From: Hydrogenophaga sp.
GTDB taxonomy: Bacteria > Pseudomonadota > Gammaproteobacteria > Burkholderiales > Burkholderiaceae_C
NCBI RefSeq assembly: GCF_030373245.1
Contig: NZ_JAUCZF010000004.1
Coordinates: 186,001 to 250,000, forward strand
Reading direction: 5' to 3'
DNA length: 64,000 nucleotides
Part shown: positions 33,693 through 42,004 of the stretch, one piece after another
How the letters are laid out: every line of letters begins with the position of its first letter
Numbering within the stretch: position 1 is the first letter of the stretch
The notes under the pieces: model-generated
What the model saw: only the letters and a program-made list of their open reading frames with translations
Databases searched by the model: none
Told to the model about the DNA's origin: nothing
Translations under genes and position numbers: made by a program

Positions 33693-34772
33693 ATGGATCG
33701 TCGTTCCATCATCAAGCATGCCGGTATTGCCGGTGTGCTGGCCGCAGGAGCAGCTCCCGCTGTTCATGCACAGGCCGCCATTCGCTGGCGCCTGGCTTCC
33801 AGTTTCCCCAAGGCCCTTGACACCATTTACGGCGCGGCCGAAGTGTTTGCGCAAAAAGTCAACGACATGTCGGGCGGCAAGTTCTCCATTTCGGTGCACC
33901 CGGGTGGCGAGTTGATGCCAGCCTTCGGCGTGGTCGACGGCGTGCAGCAAGGCACGGTTGAAGCAGCTCACACGGCACCGTATTACTTCCACGGCAAGAA
34001 CGAAGCCTTCGCCATGGGTACGGCGATCCCGTTTGGCCTCAACAGCCGTCAGCTCACCGCCTGGTACTACGACGGCAACGGCATGAAGCTGTTCCGCGAG
34101 TTCTACGACCAGTTCAACATCGTGAACTTCCCTGGCGGCAACACCGGCGCCCAGATGGGTGGCTGGTACCGCAAGGAAATCAAGTCGGCGGCTGACATCA
34201 ATGGTCTGAAGATGCGCATCGGCGGTTTCGCCGGTCGCGTGCTGACCCGCATGGGCGGTGTGCCCCAGAACATCCCTGGTGGCGAGATCTACCAGGCGCT
34301 GGAAAAGGGCACCATCGACGCCACCGAGTGGGTCGGCCCTTACGACGACGAGAAGCTGGGCTTCCAGAAGGTTGCCAAGAACTACTACTACCCAGGCTGG
34401 TGGGAAGGCGGCGCCCAACTTGACTTCTACATCAACAAGGCCGCGTTCAACGCCCTGTCGAAGGAGAACCAGGCGATCGTGGAAGCCGCTGCTTCCTACG
34501 CGCACACCGAGATGCAGGCCCGCTACGATGCCCGCAATCCCGGCGCGCTCAAGCGCCTGGTCGCTGGTGGCGCCAAGCTGTTGCCGTTCCCGAAGACGGT
34601 GATGGACCTGGCCTACAAGGAGTCGATGGCTCTGTACACCGAGTTGAACGACACCAAACCGGAGTGGAAAAAAATCTACGCCGACTACTCGACGTTCCGC
34701 AAGGACCAGAACCTGTGGTTCCGCTTCACCGAAGCAACCTTCGACCGCTACATGCAGTCGGCCAAGCTGTAA
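33693..34772 (+). CDS. TRAP transporter substrate-binding protein (DctP family)
   Basis: This 359-residue periplasmic protein captures an organic acid for the TRAP permease encoded downstream. The signal MDRRSIIKHAGIAGVLAAGAAPAVHA is twin-arginine-like. The mature part begins IRWRLASSFPKALDTIYGAAEVFA and carries ADINGLKMRIGGFAG and the ALEKGTIDATEWVGPYDDEKLGF segment typical of the TakP-like branch that binds 2-oxo acids such as pyruvate. That ligand assignment is family-level inference. A strong terminator follows it, so the binding protein can be made in excess over the permease. Confidence 0.88.
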   Translation: MDRRSIIKHAGIAGVLAAGAAPAVHAQAAIRWRLASSFPKALDTIYGAAEVFAQKVNDMSGGKFSISVHPGGELMPAFGVVDGVQQGTVEAAHTAPYYFHGKNEAFAMGTAIPFGLNSRQLTAWYYDGNGMKLFREFYDQFNIVNFPGGNTGAQMGGWYRKEIKSAADINGLKMRIGGFAGRVLTRMGGVPQNIPGGEIYQALEKGTIDATEWVGPYDDEKLGFQKVAKNYYYPGWWEGGAQLDFYINKAAFNALSKENQAIVEAAASYAHTEMQARYDARNPGALKRLVAGGAKLLPFPKTVMDLAYKESMALYTELNDTKPEWKKIYADYSTFRKDQNLWFRFTEATFDRYMQSAKL

Positions 34773-34792
34773 TCGGCTGCGATTGCAGTCGC

Positions 34793-34820
34793 AAAAAACC
34801 CCGCGCGTGCGGGGTTTTTT
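34793..34820 (+). terminator. Intrinsic terminator between the TRAP binding protein and permease genes
   Basis: A6, stem CCCCGC/GCGGGG with a GCGT loop, then T6. The permease genes need readthrough or a separate promoter in the next 140 bp. Confidence 0.9.
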
Positions 34821-34964
34821 GCGCGAATTTTCCAGCTTTCCAGTTGCTTACCGCGGCTCTTGTCTATCCTTTCTAGAAGCCATGAGGCCTAAAGCCTCAT
34901 CGTCGGGCGTCCGCACAAGGGCGCTGTGTTTGCTTCCCTCACGACTCCCAACCGGGGACTCTTC

Positions 34965-35567
34965 ATGTCGCTCCTGCTTCGCCTGTCCCGTCTGATCGAC
35001 GGCTTCAGCATCCTTGTCGGTAAATTGGCCATGTGGCTGGTTCTGGCCACCACGCTGATCAGCGCCGCCAACGCCATCATCCGCAAAACCGTAGGCACCA
35101 GCTCCAATGCGTGGCTTGAAATCCAGTGGTACCTGTTCGCTGCGGTGTTCCTGCTGGGCGCGGGTTACGCGTTCCTGAAAAATGCCCATGTGCGCATTGA
35201 CTTCATCTCGAGCAAGTTCAGCGCTCGCACGCGCAACTGGATCGACATCGGCGGCATCCTCATTTTCCTGTTCCCGTTGTGCTACATGATGGCCACCCTG
35301 GCCTGGCCGGTGCTGGCGCAGGCCTATGTTTCTGGCGAGGTGTCGACCAATGCCGGCGGCCTGATCCGCTGGCCGGTTTATGCGCTGATCCCGCTGGGGT
35401 TTGCGCTGCTCATGTTGCAGGGCTTCTCCGAGCTGATCAAGCGCGCTGCCTTCCTCACGGGCGACGGACCCGACGTGCTCAGCCACACCGGTCCGAGTGA
35501 AACCGAATTGCTGGCCGAAGAAATCGCGGCGCAGGAAAAGGCCCGCAAAGCCGGAGCAACGTCATGA
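34965..35567 (+). CDS. TRAP transporter small permease subunit (DctQ family)
   Basis: This 200-residue inner-membrane subunit has four helices (LAMWLVLATTLISAANAII, WYLFAAVFLLGAGYAFL, GGILIFLFPLCYMMATLA, PVYALIPLGFALLMLQGF). The conserved DctQ feature EIQWYLF...NAHVRIDF is present. The start used is the ATG at 34965, with GGGGA upstream; a GTG at 34926 in frame is less likely. It overlaps the large permease gene by 4 bp (ATGA). Confidence 0.88.
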   Translation: MSLLLRLSRLIDGFSILVGKLAMWLVLATTLISAANAIIRKTVGTSSNAWLEIQWYLFAAVFLLGAGYAFLKNAHVRIDFISSKFSARTRNWIDIGGILIFLFPLCYMMATLAWPVLAQAYVSGEVSTNAGGLIRWPVYALIPLGFALLMLQGFSELIKRAAFLTGDGPDVLSHTGPSETELLAEEIAAQEKARKAGATS

Positions 35568-37375
35568 TCGAACTGCTGACCAACAATTTCGTGCCGGTGA
35601 TGTTTGCCGGCCTGCTGATCTTCCTGCTAGCCGGTTTTCCGGTCGCTTTCTCGCTGTCGGCGACCGGGCTGTTCTTTGGTTTCATCGGCATGGAACTGGG
35701 TCTTTTCCCGTCCAATCTGTTCCAGGCGCTGCCGCTGCGGGTGATCGGCATCATGCAGAACGACACGCTGCTGGCGATCCCGTTCTTCACGCTGATGGGC
35801 ATCATTCTGGAGCGCAGCCGCATGGCCGAGGACCTGCTGGAAACGGTGGGTCAGGTGTTTGGTCCGCTGCGCGGCGGCGTCGGCATCGCGGTGGTGCTGG
35901 TGGGGGCGCTGCTCGCCGCCACCACCGGTGTGGTCGCAGCCTCGGTGATCTCCATGGGTCTGATCGCCATGCCCATCATGCTGCGTTATGGCTACAACCG
36001 CACCATTGCCACCGGCACCATCACTGCGTCGGGCACGCTGGCTCAGGCCTTGCCACCTTCGCTGGTGCTGATCGTGCTGGCCGACCAGCTGGGCCGCTCG
36101 GTCGGTGACATGTATGCAGGCGCCTTGTTGCCCGGTTTGATGCTCGTGGGCCTCTACCTCTTGTTCATCGTCGTGGTGGCGTTCGTCAAGCCCAAGTGGG
36201 TGCCGGCGCTGCCGCCCGAGGCGCGCATCTACTCGGAGCCCAATGGCGCGAGCGGTCACCGTTCGCTGCTGGTCCTGCTGGTGCTGTGCGCGGGTGTGGC
36301 GTTTGCCTGGTCGCGTGTGCACGAATCGGTGATGAACCCGATGCTCGGACGCGAGATGCCCGCTGCGCGGGACGAAATCTTCATCCTCTCGACCACCATC
36401 GGTTCATTCCTGGCGCTGGGCCTGGCACTGGCCAACAAGCTGTTTGGCCTGGGCCTGCTCTCGCGCCTGACTGAACGCGTGACCTTCGTGCTGATTCCGC
36501 CGCTGGTGCTGATCTTCCTGGTGCTCGGCACGATTTTCCTCGGCATCGCCACGCCCACCGAGGGTGGCGCCATGGGTGCGCTCGGCGCCTTGCTGATGGC
36601 CGCCGGCCGGCGCACGCTGTCGTTCAATCTGCTCAAGCAGGCGCTGGAAAACAGCACCAAGCTGTCCATCTTCGTGATGTTCATCCTGATCGGCTCCACC
36701 GTCTTCAGCTTCACCTTCAACGCGGCCGATGGTCACATCTGGGTCGAGCACCTGTTCGACAAGCTGCCCGGCGGCCAGCTCGGCTTCCTGCTGTTTGTGA
36801 ACCTGCTGGTGTTCATCCTGGGCATGTTCATCGACTTCTTCGAGATCGCATTCATCGTCGTGCCGCTGCTGGCGCCTGTAGCCGAGAAGCTGGATATCAA
36901 CCTGATCTGGTTCGGCATCATCCTGGCGATGAACCTGCAGACTTCCTTCCTCACGCCGCCGTTCGGTTTCGCACTGTTTTACTTGCGCAGCGTGGCCGCG
37001 CGCAGCGACTACGACGACGTGGTGACCGGGCAGCGGATCAAGGCGGTGACCACAGGGCAAATCTACAAAGGGTCGATTGCTTTCATCTTTCTGCAGATCA
37101 TCATGGTGACCGTGATCGTGCTCAACCCGGGCATCGTGACCGGCAACCTCGACAAGCCGGTGGTGGTGGACGAGAACGCGATCGACAACATGCTCGAGAA
37201 CATGCCAGGGCAGGACTTCACCATGCCTGAAGTCGGCAACATTCCGCCGCCGCGTGTGCCCCTGGGTGAAACGCCCGGTGTCGACCCGGCCATTCCGCAG
37301 CCGGACACCGGGGAAGACAAGGAAGCGCAGGACGCGCTCAAGGCTCTGGAGGAAGCGGTCAAGCCCGCGAACTGA
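35564..37375 (+). CDS. TRAP transporter large permease subunit (DctM family)
   Basis: This 603-residue sodium-coupled permease of the IT superfamily has about twelve to thirteen helices. Family segments include [66 protein letters not shown] and [17 protein letters not shown]. It has a cytoplasmic or periplasmic tail of about 70 residues, rich in Pro, Asp and Glu, that is longer than usual. It is coupled to the small subunit by an ATGA overlap and followed by dut after 5 nt. Confidence 0.9.
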   Translation: MIELLTNNFVPVMFAGLLIFLLAGFPVAFSLSATGLFFGFIGMELGLFPSNLFQALPLRVIGIMQNDTLLAIPFFTLMGIILERSRMAEDLLETVGQVFGPLRGGVGIAVVLVGALLAATTGVVAASVISMGLIAMPIMLRYGYNRTIATGTITASGTLAQALPPSLVLIVLADQLGRSVGDMYAGALLPGLMLVGLYLLFIVVVAFVKPKWVPALPPEARIYSEPNGASGHRSLLVLLVLCAGVAFAWSRVHESVMNPMLGREMPAARDEIFILSTTIGSFLALGLALANKLFGLGLLSRLTERVTFVLIPPLVLIFLVLGTIFLGIATPTEGGAMGALGALLMAAGRRTLSFNLLKQALENSTKLSIFVMFILIGSTVFSFTFNAADGHIWVEHLFDKLPGGQLGFLLFVNLLVFILGMFIDFFEIAFIVVPLLAPVAEKLDINLIWFGIILAMNLQTSFLTPPFGFALFYLRSVAARSDYDDVVTGQRIKAVTTGQIYKGSIAFIFLQIIMVTVIVLNPGIVTGNLDKPVVVDENAIDNMLENMPGQDFTMPEVGNIPPPRVPLGETPGVDPAIPQPDTGEDKEAQDALKALEEAVKPAN

Positions 37376-37380
37376 GCACC

Positions 37381-37839
37381 ATGGCCTCGATGCAGATTGA
37401 TGTGAAGGTGCTGGATCCGCGGCTGGCGGACCAGCTTCCGGCCTATGCCACGCCGGGGAGCGCCGGGCTGGATTTGCGGGCCTGTCTGGATGCGCCGTTG
37501 ACTCTGGCGGCCAATGCCTGGCAGCTGGTGCCCACTGGACTGGCCATGCATCTGGCCGACCCGGGCTATGCGGCACTGATCCTGCCGCGATCTGGTCTGG
37601 GCCACAAACACGGCATCGTGCTGGGCAACCTGGTCGGTCTGATCGACAGCGACTACCAGGGCCAGCTCATGGTGAGCGCCTGGAATCGCAGCGACGTGCC
37701 ATTCACCATCGAGCCCATGGAGCGCCTGGCACAGCTGGTCATCGTGCCGGTGGTGCAGGCCGAGTTTCGCGTGGTTGCCGATTTCGAGGTGGCCAGCGAG
37801 CGCGGCGCGGGCGGTTATGGGTCTACTGGCCGCGGCTGA
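37381..37839 (+). CDS. dut: dUTP diphosphatase
   Basis: This 152-residue trimeric enzyme hydrolyses dUTP to dUMP, keeping uracil out of DNA. The five dUTPase motifs are in order: [46 protein letters not shown] and the C-terminal [10 protein letters not shown] that closes over the active site. Its position 5 nt after the TRAP permease gene suggests cotranscription, although the functions are unrelated. A terminator follows. Confidence 0.95.
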   Translation: MASMQIDVKVLDPRLADQLPAYATPGSAGLDLRACLDAPLTLAANAWQLVPTGLAMHLADPGYAALILPRSGLGHKHGIVLGNLVGLIDSDYQGQLMVSAWNRSDVPFTIEPMERLAQLVIVPVVQAEFRVVADFEVASERGAGGYGSTGRG

Positions 37840-37858
37840 GCCGTCAGCGCACCTGCTC

Positions 37859-37883
37859 AGGCCGCTTTTTGCGGCCTTTTTTT
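37859..37883 (+). terminator. Intrinsic terminator after dut
   Basis: The stem AGGCCGC/GCGGCCT has a T5 loop and is followed by a T-run. Confidence 0.85.
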
Positions 37884-37898
37884 CTGGTGCCGGAACGC

Positions 37899-38432
37899 TC
37901 AGTGAAGGGTCGGCTGACCGTCGGTGTCGCCTGGCGAACTGGTGATCTCGGTACGAAAAAAGCCGGTGCCCAGCGTGCCGCGGCCGATTTCATCCAGCGT
38001 GGCGTCGCGCACCGCGTGCACCTTCAGGCTGATGCGCAGGGCGATGCCCGCCAGCGGGTGGTTGCCATCCATCACGACGTGATCCGGGTAGATATCGCTC
38101 ACAAAGTAAAGACGGTCTTTGGGCGCCGCAGCGTTGCAGCCAGCGGGCAGACCTTCGAAGCCCATGCCGGCTTCCAGCTCGTCTGGAAACAGGTGGCGTG
38201 GTTCCAGAAACAACAGCGCATCGTCGTAGTCGCCAAACGCCTGCTCGGGTTCCAGCTGCAACTGAACCGCTTCGCCCGCGCGGCGTCCGATGAGTGCTTG
38301 CTCCAGGCTATCCAGCAAATCGCTGCCACCGACGAGAAACTCCACCGGTTCTTCCAGCACATCGAGCGTCTCGCCCAGGGTGTCTTTGAGTGTCCAGCTC
38401 AGGGACACCACACATTGTTCGCTGATTTTCAT
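37899..38432 (-). CDS. FKBP-type peptidyl-prolyl cis-trans isomerase, SlyD-like
   Basis: This 177-residue folding helper starts MKISEQCVVSLSWTLKD. It has an FKBP core split by an IF-type insert (EPEQAFGDYDDALLFLEPRHLFPDELEAGMGFEGL), then DGNHPLAGIALRISLKVHAVRDAT, as in SlyD/FkpB proteins. The C-terminal His/Cys metal-binding tail of E. coli SlyD is absent and replaced by a short hydrophilic tail. The start at 38432 lies 6 nt from a -10 element shared with the divergent gene, with no Shine-Dalgarno sequence. Confidence 0.87.
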   Translation of the reverse strand: MKISEQCVVSLSWTLKDTLGETLDVLEEPVEFLVGGSDLLDSLEQALIGRRAGEAVQLQLEPEQAFGDYDDALLFLEPRHLFPDELEAGMGFEGLPAGCNAAAPKDRLYFVSDIYPDHVVMDGNHPLAGIALRISLKVHAVRDATLDEIGRGTLGTGFFRTEITSSPGDTDGQPTLH

Positions 38433-38434
38433 CC

Positions 38435-38444
38435 GACAATTGTC
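38435..38444. promoter_or_regulatory. Symmetrical bidirectional leaderless promoter core
   Basis: GACAATTGTC is a perfect palindrome. Read on either strand it gives a GACAAT -10 element followed by exactly 6 nt and an ATG (plus: 38447; minus: 38432). The two -10 hexamers overlap by 2 bp. No Shine-Dalgarno sequence can fit on either side. The -35 hexamers are weak on both strands. Confidence 0.55.
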
Positions 38445-38446
38445 CC

Positions 38447-39586
38447 ATGACCTCTGCTGCATCTTCACCCACTGTGCTGCCCACCACCCTGCTGGGCGGT
38501 CTGTCGCCCGATCAGTTCATGCTCCGCCACTGGCAGAAAAAGCCGCTGCTGATCCGCCGGGCTCTGGGCGATCAGGCGTTACCCCCGGTAGAGCGCGCCC
38601 AGCTGTTTGCCATGGCCGGGGACGCCGCAGTGGAGTCGCGCCTGATCGTGAAGCAGGGCGATGCATGGAGCCTGCGTCACGGGCCTTTCAAGCGCAGTGT
38701 CCTGCCGCCGCTCAAACAGGCCGGCTGGACGCTGCTGGTCCAGGGGCTGGACTTGCATCTGCCTGCGGCAAACGATCTGCTGCGCCGTTTCCGCTTCGTG
38801 CCCGACGCCCGGCTTGACGACGTCATGGTGTCCTGGGCCAGCGATGGTGGCGGTGTGGGTCCGCATGTCGACAGCTACGACGTGTTCCTGCTGCAAATCA
38901 GCGGGCAGCGCCGCTGGCGCATCGGGCACCAGCGCGACCTGTCCCTGGTGCCCGACATGCCGCTGAAGATCCTGAGCCACTTTGAGCCACAGGAAGAGCA
39001 CTTGCTAGGGGCCGGCGACATGCTGTACCTGCCGCCGCGCTGGGCGCACGACGGCGTCGCGGTTGGCGGCGACTGCATGACGGTGTCGGTGGGCTTTCGG
39101 TCGCCGCAACGCGGGGCTCTGGCGGCCGAGCTGCTGCAGCGCATGGCCGAAGCCAGCGAAGACGAGACGCTGTACCGTGACCCTTCCCAGGCCGCAACCG
39201 CCACGCCCGGCGCCATGCCAGCCGGTTTGCAGGCCTTTGCGCAGGATGCGCTGCAACGTCTGGTCGCTGACAGCCACTCGCTGGCCTGCGCGCTGGGCGA
39301 GGTGATGACCGAGCCCAAACCCCGGGTCTGGTTTGATGAACCCCAGGTGGCCTGGCGGCCGGGCCGTGTGACACTCGATCGTCGCACGCGCATGATGTAC
39401 GACAAGCGCCATGTGTTCATCAACGGGGAAAGCTTTCGGGCCGGCGGCGCCGATGCCCGGCTGATGCACCATCTGGCCGATCGGCGTGAACTGACCGAGC
39501 AGCAGATTCGGCGTGCCTCGGCAGACGCGCAGGCACTTTTGAAGGACTGGTTCGAAGCCGGCTGGCTGCAGCTGGCACACGACTGA
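38447..39586 (+). CDS. roxA: Cupin/JmjC ribosomal protein oxygenase, RoxA (YcfD)-like
   Basis: This 379-residue Fe(II)/2-oxoglutarate oxygenase matches the YcfD family that hydroxylates an arginine of ribosomal protein L16. It starts with the LSPDQFMLRHWQKKPLLIR dimer/JmjC entry. The iron ligands are in GPHVDSYDVF (His-x-Asp) and PPRWAHDGVA (distal His), and the C-terminal winged-helix region ends TEQQIRRASADAQALLKDW. Length and architecture fit RoxA. It is divergent from the FKBP gene and read from the shared palindromic promoter. Confidence 0.82.
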   Translation: MTSAASSPTVLPTTLLGGLSPDQFMLRHWQKKPLLIRRALGDQALPPVERAQLFAMAGDAAVESRLIVKQGDAWSLRHGPFKRSVLPPLKQAGWTLLVQGLDLHLPAANDLLRRFRFVPDARLDDVMVSWASDGGGVGPHVDSYDVFLLQISGQRRWRIGHQRDLSLVPDMPLKILSHFEPQEEHLLGAGDMLYLPPRWAHDGVAVGGDCMTVSVGFRSPQRGALAAELLQRMAEASEDETLYRDPSQAATATPGAMPAGLQAFAQDALQRLVADSHSLACALGEVMTEPKPRVWFDEPQVAWRPGRVTLDRRTRMMYDKRHVFINGESFRAGGADARLMHHLADRRELTEQQIRRASADAQALLKDWFEAGWLQLAHD

Positions 39587-39610
39587 CCGCCGCGTCGCCA
39601 AGGAGCCACC

Positions 39611-40120
39611 ATGACCGACACCCCAAGCGCAAACCCCTCGCCTCTGCCCGTCGGCCGGTTCGAAGGTCGAAACGCCTTCACCGAGCTTGTGCGTCGGGCG
39701 CTGGACACAGCGGCTCAAGAGGGCTGGCCAAGCCTGGTTCTCAGCGATCCTGATTTTCTGGACTGGCCGCTGGGGGAGCGTGCTGTGATCGATGCGCTGG
39801 GCCGCTGGGCAGGCAACGGGCGGGAGATCCGCCTGCTGGCGCGCGACTTCGGTCCCTTGAGGCTGGCCCATCCGCGGATGGTGCAGTGGCGCACCACCTG
39901 GGGCCACCGGGTGCAGGCCCATGCCTGCCCGGGCGCATCCGGCAGCGAGCTCCCGAGCGCGATCTGGTCACCTGGCTGGACGCTGGAGCGGCTGGACCCG
40001 GTGCGCTCCACTGGCGTCAGCAGTCATGACGCTCCCAGGCGCACAAACTTGCTGGAGCGGCTGGAGGCCTGCTGGCACAAGGGCGCACCGTCCTTTGCAG
40101 CGACCACCTTGGGATTGTGA
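39611..40120 (+). CDS. Conserved hypothetical protein, 169 residues
   Basis: A soluble protein of unknown function. It has an FTELVRRALDTAAQEGWPSLVLSDPDFLDWPLGE segment, a helical RLLARDFGPLRLAHPRMVQWRTTWGHRV core and a Pro/Ser-rich middle. AAGGAGCCACC before the ATG is a good ribosome site. It follows roxA by 24 nt and is probably cotranscribed. Similar proteins sit beside RoxA in related Burkholderiales, as far as I recall, but no role is known. Confidence 0.7.
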   Translation: MTDTPSANPSPLPVGRFEGRNAFTELVRRALDTAAQEGWPSLVLSDPDFLDWPLGERAVIDALGRWAGNGREIRLLARDFGPLRLAHPRMVQWRTTWGHRVQAHACPGASGSELPSAIWSPGWTLERLDPVRSTGVSSHDAPRRTNLLERLEACWHKGAPSFAATTLGL

Positions 40121-40209
40121 TCTTTTGTATTAAAAGTTGCGAGAATGCGACGCAAAAACGTGTCCAAAAGAAAAAGATGATCAGGGTAAATACGGATGCA
40201 CATTTCTCG

Positions 40210-40305
40210 ATATGATTTCGGTTCAGTCAGTGGGCCATGTTCAAAAACGGCCACCCGACTGGGTCAACCAAGCTCGGATCCTGGATCCGGGTTTTTTTTT
40301 GGTTG
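40210..40305 (+). ncRNA. Candidate small RNA or 5'-leader attenuator
   Basis: A -10-like TATGAT at about 40210-40215 is followed, some 70 bp later, by a strong terminator: an 8-bp stem around GGATCC repeats (40273-40291) and T9 (40292-40300). An outer stem CAACCAA/TTGGTTG (40265-40271 with 40299-40305) encloses it and could compete with it. The lipoprotein gene starts 53 nt further on, so this is either a short independent RNA or an attenuator for that gene. No protein-coding frame fits. Confidence 0.35.
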
Positions 40306-40357
40306 GCGCCTGAGAAAAAAGCCTGTTTGTTCATCCTCATCCATTGGAACTGTCATC

Positions 40358-40750
40358 ATGAAAAAATCCATTCTGCTCGCCAGCTTGCTTGCCGCCATCG
40401 CCCTGACCGCTTGCGGTAAAAAAGAAGAAATGCCCGTAGCGCCTGCCGCTCCGGCCGCGATGGATGCCGCCAAAGAAGGTGCCGCTGCCACCATGGACGC
40501 TGCCAAAGAAGGCGCTGCTGCCACCATGGACGCCGCCAAAGAAGGCGCTGCCGCCACCATGGACGCCGCCAAGGACAGCGCCGCCGCCACCATGGATGCC
40601 GCCAAGGACAGCGCCGCGGCCACCATGGACGCCGCCAAGGAAGCCGCCGACAAGGCCGCTGAAGCCGCCAAGATGGCTGCCGACCAGGCTGCTGAAGCTG
40701 CCAAAGCCGCTGCAGATGCCGCCAAAGGCGCCGTGAAGCCTGCGCAGTAA
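40358..40750 (+). CDS. Small lipoprotein with LEA-like 11-residue repeats
   Basis: This 130-residue envelope protein has a signal peptide ending in lipobox LTAC (Cys19). The remainder is almost wholly Ala, Lys, Asp, Glu and Met. Six 11-residue units of the form MDAAKEGAAAT/MDAAKDSAAAT run from about residue 35, then a related AADKAAEAAKMAADQAAEAAK stretch. It should form a long amphipathic helix, and the period and TxxAAKExAxx pattern recall group 3 LEA proteins. Its role could be structural or in desiccation or envelope stress; that is inference. A terminator follows. Confidence 0.8.
   Translation: MKKSILLASLLAAIALTACGKKEEMPVAPAAPAAMDAAKEGAAATMDAAKEGAAATMDAAKEGAAATMDAAKDSAAATMDAAKDSAAATMDAAKEAADKAAEAAKMAADQAAEAAKAAADAAKGAVKPAQ
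40460..40657 (+). repeat. Six tandem 33-bp coding repeats
   Basis: ATGGAYGCYGCCAAR recurs at 40460, 40493, 40526, 40559, 40592 and 40625, an exact 33-bp period with only synonymous or GAAGGC/GACAGC changes. The array lies inside the lipoprotein gene and encodes its 11-residue units. Confidence 0.92.
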
Positions 40751-40782
40751 ATCGCTGGCTGGCGTGCCTCGCGCGCCACAAG

Positions 40783-40812
40783 CAAAAAAGCCGCCCTCGG
40801 GCGGCTTTTTTG
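40783..40812. terminator. Bidirectional intrinsic terminator
   Basis: A6, stem GCCGCCC/GGGCGGC, then T6. It serves the lipoprotein gene (+) and the convergent bamC (-). Confidence 0.9.
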
Positions 40813-40841
40813 TTGCGGTGTCGGTCGTGAATGTCGACCGC

Positions 40842-41957
40842 TTACTTCAGGTCGTCCACCAACAACTGGGCGATGCGCGCCGCATTGCCTGAGGTGTCGG
40901 GCTGGCCTTGGCCATCCAAGACGCTGACCTTGCTGCGGTTGTCTTCGCTGCGCACCACCACCCGGTAACGCGCCGGAGAGGCGTCGGACTTGGAGCCGCT
41001 GAAGATGCGGCCGAAGAACCCTGGCTTTTCTGCATCGGCGCCGCTGGGTGCCACGAAACGCACGAAGTAGATGCCCTGGCTGCGGTCTCGGTCTTCCACG
41101 GTGAAGCCGCTGCGGTCCAGCGACAGGCCGACACGCCTCCAGGCGCGGTCAAAACCCTCGTCGATCTGGATCACCGGTTGGTTGTCAACCGTCGCCAGAC
41201 GGGCCGCGGCCTGTACCGGCGCGCTCGCCGCGGCGGCCTGGGCCTGGGATTCGCTGACCCCCAGCTTGACCATGAGGCGGGTCAGGAACTCGGCTTCGAG
41301 CTCAGGATCGGCCGCGCGTGGCTGCCAGATCGTCTGGTCTTTCTGGGCACTGGCGTAGACCTCAACCATGCCGCGGTGGCTGACAAAAATTTCGGTGCGA
41401 CCCTCGCCACTGCGCTCCAGTCGGGTACGGAACTTGTCGCGTTCGCCGGTCGAATAGAGGCTTTCGAATACGCGGCCGATGGTGCGGCGAAAGATGTCCT
41501 GCGGAATCTTGGCCCGGTTTTCGGCCCAGTCGGTCTCCATGATGCCGAGCTTTTCCTGGTCCAACTCCAGCACAAAACCGTTCTCTTGCCAGAAGTCGCG
41601 AATCGGTCCCCACAGCTTGTCGGCCGGGCGGTCCACCACCAGCCAGCGCTGGCCACCAGCGCGCTCGATGCGCACGTCGGCCACGGCGTTGACCGCGGTT
41701 GCTTGCCCGGCGGTGGCGGTCGGCGTGCCGCTCTGATAACCACTGGCTGTGACCACTGTGCCAGGCACCTGGTAGCGCGCATCGCGGCTGAGCTGCGTGA
41801 GGTCGGGCGGTACATCCAGCGAGCTGCCTTTCTTGGCGCTCTGGTAGTCGATCTTGTCTTCCTGCAGCACGCTGCAACCCGCAGCCAGGAAGGCGGCCAG
41901 GGCAATCGCGCCTAAGCGCGAGGCGGAAGACAAGGGGCGCAGGAAATGTGTGTGCAT
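40842..41957 (-). CDS. bamC: Outer membrane protein assembly factor BamC
   Basis: This 371-residue lipoprotein of the BAM complex helps insert beta-barrel proteins in the outer membrane. Lipobox LAAGC comes within the first 30 residues. The BamC unstructured N-terminal segment follows (YQSAKKGSSLDVPPDLTQL, the part that binds BamD) and then two helix-grip domains (DFWQENGFVLELDQEKLGIMETDWAENRAKIP and QIDEGFDRAWRRVGLSLDRSGF). It is downstream of dapA on the same strand, the arrangement known from many Proteobacteria. Confidence 0.92.
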   Translation of the reverse strand: MHTHFLRPLSSASRLGAIALAAFLAAGCSVLQEDKIDYQSAKKGSSLDVPPDLTQLSRDARYQVPGTVVTASGYQSGTPTATAGQATAVNAVADVRIERAGGQRWLVVDRPADKLWGPIRDFWQENGFVLELDQEKLGIMETDWAENRAKIPQDIFRRTIGRVFESLYSTGERDKFRTRLERSGEGRTEIFVSHRGMVEVYASAQKDQTIWQPRAADPELEAEFLTRLMVKLGVSESQAQAAAASAPVQAAARLATVDNQPVIQIDEGFDRAWRRVGLSLDRSGFTVEDRDRSQGIYFVRFVAPSGADAEKPGFFGRIFSGSKSDASPARYRVVVRSEDNRSKVSVLDGQGQPDTSGNAARIAQLLVDDLK

Positions 41958-42004
41958 GAGCAGTTCGAAGAAGAGATAAGAGGTAGCGCTGGCCGAGCGC
42001 TTGT

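Noticed and set aside
40460-40657. A regular 33-bp repeat array that might suggest CRISPR
   Set aside because: The repeats are contiguous with no spacers, in frame, and encode 11-residue units of a lipoprotein. No cas gene is present.
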